Position numbers and translations under genes: made by a program. Source: Capitulum mitella (taxonomy: Eukaryota > Arthropoda > Thecostraca > Pollicipedomorpha > Pollicipedidae). Taken from it: 64,000 nt of DNA. Each line of letters opens with the position of its first letter. The stretch's first letter is position 1. The notes below the pieces were generated by a model that was given only the letters and a program-made list of their open reading frames with translations, was not told where the DNA came from and made no database searches. The stretch is from the NCBI GenBank assembly GCA_030062745.1, contig CP099847.1, positions 3,146,304 to 3,210,303 on the forward strand, in the 5' to 3' direction. This document shows, in pieces, positions 55,870 to 64,000 of the stretch.

Positions 55870-57180
55870 ACCGGCAGTCATTCCATGGCAGAGGTACCTT
55901 TCCTGTCAGGAGCTGCGTTAGCTTGACCGTCCCCTGGAACTTGCCAGGCAAACTGACATTTGGGCGCTGTAGGGCATGTCAGGAACACAGCCCAGGGGGT
56001 ATCCTCTTCCCAAGTTAAGAATTTCTGAAGCTGAGATAAAACCCCAAGGGCCCTTGGGTTAGGTTACGACACTGGGCCTCCCTTCCCAACACACAGACAC
56101 AATCCCATAGCAGGAGGACCTACTTGACTGGTGGTTCCTTTGCGGACGACCATCCTTCCCGGTCCTGGCATATGCCTTTTGGTAGGCACGTGCCGGGAGG
56201 ATTACTTATCTTTCCCGGCTAGGGGCACCCCGCTACCTGCCAGAGGGGTCTTTCCATGGGTTCTGGGGGTTCTTTGCACAGTAGTGAGTTTGTCGGTCCC
56301 GGCTAAGGGGGCCCTGTGGAAAAATTCAAGGGGACCACTTTGTGTGCCAAAGGATAGCGGTCCCAGGACCCCTAGGACCCCCTCCAGATACGCCTTCTGA
56401 TGAAGGATTAATTCGTTAAGTCGTAAAAGCAACAGGACCATCCTTGCTGCACGAATTCGACGGCTACCGGCCGCCTGAAAAGGGCGAAGAATCCTGGCGC
56501 ATTGTTCCATATGAGGTGGCACAGCTTGGAAACCCGAAAAACTAGAGATAAATTTTTGTTCTCAAAACATGCGCAAAGAACGCCTCAGAGGCTGCCGAAA
56601 ATTAAGGTGCGTTTGTGCTACATACTATGGAGGCACTTGCAACAAACCTGACGAGGTTCGCATCGATCCCTTCTCCACGGACGATAATTAAAATGATATT
56701 TGCCACTACTGATTGTAAGAAACAGTCTATGATCCCAAGATGATGACAGATGCGTAAAGATCCCAAGGTAAGTAGAGTACAACAAATCCGTTGTCATTGG
56801 GCACCAAATCAACCCGTGAGTCACTGAAAAGTTTTTAGCACTTGAAGATGCCGATGAATACATTCATCCTTTCAGATCAGATTTTGAGCTGGCGGAAGCA
56901 GCATCATTATCCTTATGATCATGCGGGTGTTTAGGAGTTGGGCAATACTCTGTGAGATGGGCCACCTCAAACACCCTCAAGTCTCAGATTCTTCTCAAAA
57001 TTGAGGCATTGGGTTGCCTGGGACGCAAACGCTGATTCAGGCTGTTTCAGGTCGCTCAGATCTCATGTTAACAAGTTATAGCCACGGCAATTCCAGGCCA
57101 GCGCGTGCTCAAGAATTGCTGATAAAACCAATTTGCCCATATGTATTTTTCCTGGCTCTTGATCGTCAGTAATATAAATA
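55870..57180. other. intergenic; no gene recognised
   Basis: 56131-56400 has an 89-codon frame rich in Pro, Gly and Arg (CREDYLSFPARGTPLPARGV) that looks like part of a repeat, but no partner is in the window. A GGGCCC-rich palindrome-like phrase occurs near 56040-56060. Nothing else supported. Confidence 0.4.
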
Positions 57181-57309
57181 AGAAATTCTTACAACCACAA
57201 GCCCTTGTTTCGAAATGTAATTTCTTGACTTTAGGTCAAGCGTGACGACGTGAACTCCACGGAGTAGAAACACGATGTTATCTTTCTCTTCAAGATAAAG
57301 ATTCAAGTG

Positions 57310-57420
57310 TCTTCCTTACCAACCATCAATAGTAATTTTTGCTTCATCCATCTTTAAACCAACAATCACAAAGCATTAGGTGGTCTTGGGGTTCAAACAT
57401 GGATATTTCATGAGATCGCT
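57310..57420 (+). repeat. repeat copy with empty TTAA site (partner of 58890-60040)
   Basis: CTTACCAACCATCAATAGTA..CCATCTTTAAACCAACAATC and then TTGGGGTTCAAACATGGATA, TTTCATGAGATC. The same sequence occurs at 58885-58938 and 59970-60035, but there family X copy C interrupts it exactly at TTAA (57354-57357 here). Confidence 0.8.
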
Positions 57421-57739
57421 AAAAGAAAACAAACTCCAGAACGCAGCGAGGTAAAAATTAGTGTAAAATGCATTCATGTGTGATACTCGTTGAATTGTGC
57501 ATCTAATGGCACCGTTCTTTAGCAATTAAGCGAAAAATGTGACGGAGAGTTCAAATAGGCTGGCTGTTCATCGCACGAATGCCGCTGGTGCTACTCAAAC
57601 CCCGCCCATTGCGCAGCGGGTGGCAGGTGCAGATTGAAAGCAGCCGCTGTTGTCGTCGTTGTCGTTAATGATTTGACAATTACTCGGAACGCCTTTCAAA
57701 ACATGAAAGTTTATTAAGTATATCGAAGTGGCCAGTTTG

Positions 57740-57763
57740 CTATATATATATATATATATATAT
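57740..57763. repeat. (TA)n microsatellite
   Basis: Uninterrupted TA run. The surrounding 57425-58400 shows no supported gene. Confidence 0.9.
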
Positions 57764-58416
57764 CAGTCTACCTTCAGCAATTTGGTAGAATACTTTGGTT
57801 TCAACAATCAAAAATTCGACAGGCCGGACTTTTCGCTGCAGTAGGCCAGACAAGCTTCAACAGCTCAAAAACTATGGTAGATGAATGCCTGAAATTTTCA
57901 AAGTAAGCAGTAGGCAGTTGGATTACAGCGTAAGCATTAGACATATCGCGGTTTACGCCACTCCGGTTTGTAAAACAAAAGTTACGTGGGAGTTCCAGAA
58001 ACTCTGTCCTTGTAGCTTTTGTTTCTCAAACCTGAATAATAAGGGACGCCGTCCACTGGTGCTTTTGACTCGCCGGAAGAATTTCCCATGACTTTCATAA
58101 TGCAAAACAGCAAAATAAACACTTCTTTTCTTTTGATGGATTAGTAATGCGTTAATAACAATCACAATGAAAATTAATTCTGCCACATTCATATGCATAT
58201 CTGGACTGTTCTTATAGCACAGTTAAGTAATTCCAACGATCATACTTGCGACAAAAAGTTGTCCAGTTGACTACAGCATCCTTTAATTTAGTACTGCCAC
58301 AACAAGTTCTAATATTCCTTATATCACAAATTTGGCGAAGTACTTACTTCATTGTCCTCTGTGAGTCCACTTTCCTCAAAAACCCTTTCGTCTTAACAAC
58401 TGTTTTTCCCCCAACA

Positions 58417-58498
58417 AAAAAAAAAAAAATTTTTTTTTTTTTTTTTTTCGGGGAAAAAAATAAAACGCCCCCACTGGATTTTTTTTTTTTTTGGTTTT
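58417..58498. repeat. A-run/T-run low-complexity block
   Basis: A run of A, then a long run of T, CGGGG, an A-run, ...CCCCCACTGG and another long T-run. Could be a homopolymer-rich retroelement tail pair or an assembly weak point. Confidence 0.7.
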
Positions 58499-58938
58499 AG
58501 GTGAAAAAATGCAATGTTAATTTCGATTCGGTCATTCGGCTACGCGCCGAATAGTGCAAGTGGACGGCCAGCTTAAGAATCTTGATGCACGCTGCTATTG
58601 TCTGTCACGCTGTTCTCACGGGACATTTCAAGAAACTATCTTTCATTACTTCTGATTTATTAGACACGTCGTACGGCCTGCTGCACTGATTTTGAGCGGC
58701 AGTCAGCCGGTCAGCCTCCTCGGGCGGCGGCGCGCGGAAAACTAGTTCATAAACGCTCACCAAGCTTACCCACGTCGTATGTTTCTTTTGATTGGTAACA
58801 GCTGGAAGTCATTAGAATCACCACTGGGAAGTTCGACAGCGATGGATTTGAGTTCTACAGAAATTGTTTTGGTGTTTGTTTCACGCAGATTCTTACAAGC
58901 CATCAATAATAATAATAACAGTCCTGAGCCATCTTTAA

Positions 58939-59969
58939 CCCTATTCCCGGCAGTGGGCCGAGCCCGCCCCCCACCGGGTTTTTTGCTTGCCAACTCCAGG
59001 GTTTTTGGCACAGCTCCGACGGAACTTGGTGGCTTTTCCTAACTCTTCATTCTTCGTATTGCAAGACAATTTCGTAATTCTTTTTTGTTCAGGGGCGGAG
59101 CCAGGCAACGTTTTTGGAGGGCACCTCAGGCCATTTTTGGCGCTATTGAGGGTAAAAGGAAAATGTCTGCCAAAAATTGCGTATATATGACGTAGAATGG
59201 TGACCTCTGCTTGTGTATCAAGTTTCAGCTTGACATCAGGTCGGGTCACGGAGCTATGATCTAAAATGTCAGTGCGCGCACCCTGTATCACACCAGTCGT
59301 AAAATGAAATTGTAGAAATAGAGAAGATTCAGATGATTGGAAATGTTTTCAAATTATATGGAATGCACACATCATTCCAGGTCACCTTAAGGTCATTAGA
59401 GGTCATTTAAGGTCAAAGGGCGTAGGTTGACCTGAACAAGATGTGACCATGACAGTTCCCCTTTTTCATGTCCCTGGCACCGCCTATGCTAACAGTATAC
59501 AAACATTATAATGCGATTTGTTCTTCACTGGTATAAACTGAGTAGCGGAAACTAAAAACATGTTTTTAGATTTCTTGTTAATTCAGCTTTTGAAAAACTA
59601 ATCCTGCCATTTTTGAAACCCGTGAACGCCTATGAATATTCTCAACATTAGAAATATATGAACCCTTGATAAAAGCCCATCCATAATTTCTCATTTTATG
59701 CCGATTTCATCAAAATCGGTCCATAAACATCAGAGTTAAAATAAGTGCAACAATATCTTCCATTTTGAGTTTTTTGTCCTCGTGCATCCACCTCTTCTAA
59801 AATTTTGAAAACATCCTTTTTAAGAAATGTAGGCCACGTCATGGAAAATTGATTGCCTTTGTTGCAATGAAATCGGATGAGTAGTTCTCGAGATCTCGTG
59901 GGGGGGGCGAACCCGCCTCCCACCCGCTGCCGGGAATTGGCCATACCGTCTAGCCCTCCGAGAACAGGG
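58939..59969 (-). mobile_element. family X element, copy C (minus orientation)
   Basis: 1031 bp between TTAA at 58935-58938 and TTAA at 59970-59973, in reverse orientation relative to copies A and B, with an internal deletion. Ends are CCCTATTCCCGG on the left and GAGAACAGGG (decayed) on the right. The landmarks GTTCAGGGGCGGAGCCAGG, CACGGAGCTATGATCT and CCATACCGTCTAGCCCTCCG are all present. The small X frame is still open here on the minus strand (59696-59944). It sits in a repeat whose uninterrupted copy is at 57.3 kb. Confidence 0.8.
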
Positions 59970-60044
59970 TTAAACTAACACTCACAAAGCGTAAGACGGC
60001 CTTTGGGGTTCAAACATGGATATTTCATGAGATCCCTATCGCTT

Positions 60045-60890
60045 GTAAGGCCGCTATACCGACAAAAACATGGACATCACCACAGGCCGGCCCGGACAAT
60101 GGACGTACTGTCCGTCCCGCCAGCAGCTGGTCAACGCCAATGCAGTGTGCGCTTGTGAAGCGGCAACTCTTTGTACGACTGACGGTAGACTGAAAGACAG
60201 ACTCTAACACAAACGAGGTTGCCAGCAGGCATAATATCACGCCAGACGGAAAATCATTGTACGCAAATCAGTGACCTAAAGTACCTTGAAGTTAAAAGAT
60301 GGCAAAGGTGTAAAAATGGCGTCTAAAGAACTCATCCACATTTCACGACTTTGCGCCTTTTTGTTTCTTGGTTATCATGAGAAGACTGGAGGAGTTCTCA
60401 TAAAATCTGTCGAAAAAACGAAGCGCCAGAATAATCGCACAATGCAGTTCTACTAAGGATCACTACATTTGCACTTCTTCACGTTTTTACGTATTTACTT
60501 TTTCTGTTCCTTCGCTCCTACTAACGTTCACATTTTCTTCCAATACGTATTGCGGCAGAGGCTCTGAAGGGGCTTTGGCCTGTCTCGTTCTTTTTCAGAA
60601 ACATCCGCAGACCCATGGTCGCACAAGAGACGGTACGAAGAACACCATGGAATAATTACCGACCGCGCAGCATTGCTCCTGAAACCGATTTCCCGACGAA
60701 ATGAAAGGCAACAGGCGTTCTGTAAACCCGCAAACATAATTTCGGAAAAAGCTGCAGGCACCCCAGCCTACCTGGACCGGAGCATGAGAACGGTTCGAGT
60801 AACCATTAGCGTTAAACGTCATGGAGCCCGAAGGTCCATCAAGAGCTCTGGTGTATTGTGAGGCAGTGGTCAAAAGTCGTTCATCATGGA
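60045..60890. other. intergenic, nothing recognised
   Basis: Mixed composition; small frames only, none resembling a family. Confidence 0.5.
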
Positions 60891-60899
60891 TATATCAGG

Positions 60900-61350
60900 A
60901 CCAAAGTCAAGGTCAATACGGGTCAAGGTCATCAAAGGTCAAGGCCAACCAGCTTGTTACTTGATCCAGATTTGCTTTGCACCATCTCGGTTTGTATAAG
61001 ATATGCATTCAAAGACCCTCATAAAAAAACACGTGTGCGCGCACTGATACGTTTACACATACCAGGGCCAGTGAAGGTCAAGATCATTATAGGCCGAGGT
61101 CAAATATCTTGTGAACTGGCCCAGATTTGCTTTGCGACATGTCAGTTTGTATGAAATGTACATTGAAAGACCCTAATGGGAATACGTGTGCGCACATGGA
61201 TACGCTTAGATATGCCAGGGCTATTTCGGGTCAAGGTCATCAAAGATCATGGGCAACTATTTTGTGACCGGGTCCAGATTTGCTTTGCAATATGTCGATA
61301 TGTATAAAATATGCATTAAAAGACCGTAATAAAAGGACGTTTAGCGCACT
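60900..61350 (+). repeat. about 154-bp tandem repeat, three diverged copies, with GGTCAAGGTCA motifs
   Basis: CCAGATTTGCTTTGC occurs at 60966, 61121 and 61274 (spacing 155 and 153). Each unit also has GTATRARATRTGCATT-like and AAGACC.TAAT.A phrases and, at its start, GGTCAAGGTCATCAAAGGTC or a decayed form. The first copy has the densest AGGTCA half-sites (60903-60945). Non-coding. Confidence 0.8.
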
Positions 61351-61509
61351 GATAGTCAAATGTATATAAATGTATACATATACATACATGCATAAATATA
61401 AACGCTGCTAGTGGCCAAATGTACCGATGTTGACTACCTTCACTGAAAATACGCCAAAAGATGCGTGTAGGGCCCTTATTTACATTCAAGCTCTCCTGTG
61501 TTGCTTCAA

Positions 61510-61901
61510 ATCTGGTCTGCAAAGGATGAAAAAATGACGCCATAGGTCAATGACCCGACTTGAACTCGTCCCGAAATTCTCCGTGAAGACGTCACATGAA
61601 TAGAAATTGTTGTATTCCACGTTTTAATGCTCAAACATACACTCTATTCCTGTTTCTTTCGAAAAATCGTATGGAATGGCCTGTACGGGCCGAGAAAATG
61701 TCCAAAGTTGACCTTTTCGACCACATTTGAGACTGAAGATATCAACCTCAGGTCATGAAAATTGCACAAAATGTGAATCATTATAGCCTCACCCCGTCCA
61801 TAAAATTTCATGTCTCCAGGTCTTCCTATTTCTGAGATCAGATCACATTTGTGCCCCCCTTCCAGTGCTCGTTAGTGCGAAACTCCCTTCCACTGCGTGG
61901 G
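61510..61901 (-). mobile_element. family Y-related copy (minus orientation, decayed)
   Basis: TTGACCTTTTCGACCACATT, CAACCTCAGGTCATGAAAAT and TTCTGAGATCAGATCACATT, then a C-run and CACTGCGTGGG before TTAA (61902-61905), follow the reverse order of family Y. The end is close to the Y end type. The inner end is undefined. Confidence 0.45.
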
Positions 61902-62149
61902 TTAACGGACCTTGCAATGTCTGAAGACACTGAGGTGCTCTAATGGTAGTTCGCAGTCCCCCTAAAACATCCAATACCCCTCGTAAACACCTGAGGGGTC
62001 CTAAGAACTCCAATTAGAAATATAACCCTATATCCTTATGAGACTGCATGACTGAGCCTCAACCAAATTTATACTTGAGTGACCCTGGCAAACTTATAAA
62101 AGTTCATAAAGGCCACAGACGTTTTCATGTTTCATGAAAAACATCCTGT

Positions 62150-62760
62150 CTGCAGCGGGCCCTTTTTCCAGGCCCACCTGCACCCTGACCTCACCAGCCT
62201 ACCCTGTGCCGTGCCCATCGCCCAAGATGTGCAAGGCGTCGGCGTCCGTTGCCTCCCTGCAGCGGACGTGGCCTACCTTCGCACTCCTGGGGCCCCCACG
62301 CACGATTGCCGGCCGGCACTGGAGTGCTCGTTTGTAGCAATCGGAGCGCAGACGGCGGCGGTGATATCGCGTCATCTCCGGCGACAAGGCAGCCTGACTC
62401 GCTCGGCCGAGGACCGGCCGAACGGCAGTGCACGTTTGCTCCGGCCAGGTAACGGCCCTCTCCGACGACATGGCAGTGGCTGCCGCTCAGGTGACGGCCC
62501 GCGCGGTCCGACGCGTCCGAGCGAGGCTGCGTCGTCCGGTCTGCCTGGCGGGGAGCAGTGACGCACCGCGCTCTGATCCGGCAGCTGCGCACGTCTGCCG
62601 GGCCCAGCTCTCCGGCCGTGTTCACCGTCCGGACCGTGGCGTGCCTGGCGGGAGGAAGCGTGGGCCGGTCTGGCACGTGTGCCGGCCGCCCTGCTTTTCC
62701 GGTGATCGGCGCCGCGCGGCGATTTATCACAGATATCCGGATATTTCCAGCGTGGCGTCA
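62150..62760. other. GC/CpG-rich block 13
   Basis: About 600 bp of CG-dense sequence, the only such block downstream of 35 kb. Frames on both strands are open through composition. 61910-62150 before it and 62800-63360 after it show nothing recognised. Confidence 0.5.
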
Positions 62761-63369
62761 ATTCATCTTGCACGACAAATGACCGAGCAAAGGCCGGCTT
62801 GTCAAGAAAACCGGCGAAAATGCAGCGTCAAGTCGACCCTCTAACTTTTCAACATTCACATTCAAATTAGGTTTGTGATGGCCATTCGTGAAATGGCCTT
62901 TACGTCTTGGAAGTGATTTATGTGGCCGACTGGAAGGTTTGCGCCTTTCTATTTCGACGATCGTCATACACAAAGCTAAATTTTTGCTTCTTGTATGGCA
63001 CTATAAACATGGCACAAAATGCACATCGTCTCCAATGCCAGCATTTATGTTTCCTGTTTACTCATGGATTATTATACCTACCACTGAACTGTCACGCAAC
63101 CCGTCCCGAAGTGCTTATATTTTTTAAGTGCCGACAGTCGATTGCAGTCCCTGCGGTCACCCGTTTGCTATGTTTTCCCCCAGCAATCGTTTGATTTCGT
63201 GCCCACAGTTGCTTTTTCTCCGTGCGTCGGCGCATCGCGATGACGGCTGAGGTTTGTTATTATCGGTTCGATTTGCGGCAGCCAGCCAGCGCGCATTTGT
63301 TTCATCACCGTAATGTGGCACCATGCTACGGAACACAGCATCCGCCACCTCTAGCCTTGCCATACCTCT

Positions 63370-63415
63370 AGCAATATAAACGTATGCCACATCCCTCGCA
63401 TACGTTTATATTGCT
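63370..63415. repeat. perfect 18-bp hairpin
   Basis: AGCAATATAAACGTATGC (63370-63387) and its exact reverse complement (63398-63415), with a 10-nt loop. AT-rich stem in unique-looking DNA. Confidence 0.95.
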
Positions 63416-63499
63416 TTCAGATGTGCCCCCGTAAGCGGCCCTTCAACATTCCGAAAGTCTGATCTGTGATCACTCACGCCTCGATGAAACGTTTGCTAG

Positions 63500-64000
63500 C
63501 CCGCCCCGTACCGGGGGAAGGGGTGAACACCACCCTCAGGCTTTTCCGCCGTAGTGGAAAAGCGGAAAAACACAACGCAACCAAATTTTAAGTACTCTTT
63601 GATCATCCAATGCTTATATCCTGTGAAAATTTCAGCCCCGGATCACGTCAGGTCACTGACCTAGAATAGGCCGCAGCGGTCAGTCTCCAAAAAAACTTTC
63701 GCTTCCTATAACCTTTTCGGGATTTGACTAACTTGGCTAAAATATGCAGGAGTTATAGCATATGATAGAAGGGATACTTTGTATATTTCAGATTTTTCGG
63801 AAAACTTCGGGTCAATGACCTGAGGTTAGGCCAATTTTAGCCCCTTTTTGAGACTTTGTCCAACATTGAAAGGATTTTTACGGGGCTACGATGCTCAAAT
63901 GTTATCAGCAGTATGACCCTCACCTGTGCTACCATCATGTTTCAAGAGCATCCGTGACCTTGGCTCAAGTCATTACCCACCAATACGGGTGCGTGTTATA
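63500..64000 (+). mobile_element. family Y-related copy running off the window end (plus orientation)
   Basis: Starts GCCCGCCCCGTACCGGGGG with a G/C-rich hairpin and CCTCAGGCTTTTCCG, matching the start of Y copy 1 (CCCGCCCCCGACTGGGGG ... CCTGAGGTTTTTCG). It then has GTCAGGTCACTGACCTAGAA, CTATAACCTTTTCGGGAT, GATTTTTCGGAAAACTTCGG and GTCAATGACCTGAGGTTAGG in Y order. Truncated by the window edge. Confidence 0.6.

Noticed and set aside
56131-56522. Overlapping 89- and 106-codon frames on opposite strands
   Set aside because: No recognisable domain. Pro/Gly/Arg-rich content looks like repeat sequence, but no second copy is in the window to prove it.
60900-61350. Direct repeats considered as a CRISPR-like array
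   Set aside because: The whole 154-bp unit is repeated with gradual divergence and there are no short identical repeats with unique spacers; the context is animal DNA.

Overview
The window looks like nuclear DNA of an animal, most likely an invertebrate or early-branching chordate. It has spliceosomal introns, non-LTR (LINE) remnants, a decayed mariner element, short inverted-repeat elements, (TA)n microsatellites and very low coding density. Nothing in it looks bacterial, organellar or viral. The species cannot be named from the sequence.

Layout: 1-35 kb is intergenic. It is punctuated by about a dozen discrete GC- and CpG-rich blocks of 0.3-0.9 kb set in AT-richer DNA, with LINE remnants (8.8-9.2 kb minus, 15.2-16.1 kb plus, 20.0-20.3 kb plus, 22.2-24.0 kb minus) and copies of two repeat families here called X and Y. 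From 37.6 to 49.05 kb lies the only protein-coding gene I can support, on the minus strand. I rebuilt six exons with compatible splice phases. They encode an OPCA/PB1-like N-terminal region, a helical region, a strongly basic segment, a conserved TFPxRR-type segment, an amphipathic helix and a C-terminal domain. This resembles the uncharacterised PB1/SAMD3-like family known from fish and invertebrates. One of its introns appears to be GC-AG. From 49 to 64 kb the window returns to repeats: a 90-bp-arm foldback, two more X copies, a mariner relic with decayed terminal repeats, a 154-bp tandem repeat, more Y copies and one more GC-rich block.

The most notable non-coding feature is family X. Its two full copies are 1210 bp each and flanked by TTAA. 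They begin CCCTATTCCCGG and end with its reverse complement, carry G/C-homopolymer hairpins just inside the ends, and hold clusters of TGACCT (AGGTCA) half-sites. An empty-site paralogue inside this same window (57.3 kb) carries a single TTAA where the copy at 58.9-60.0 kb has TTAA on both sides. That fits piggyBac-type mobilisation of a non-autonomous element. Family Y (about 1.2 kb) has the same design: TTAA flanks, GC-rich ends and a TGACCT-rich interior.

All coordinates and splice junctions were read by eye. Exon 1 of the gene was not found.
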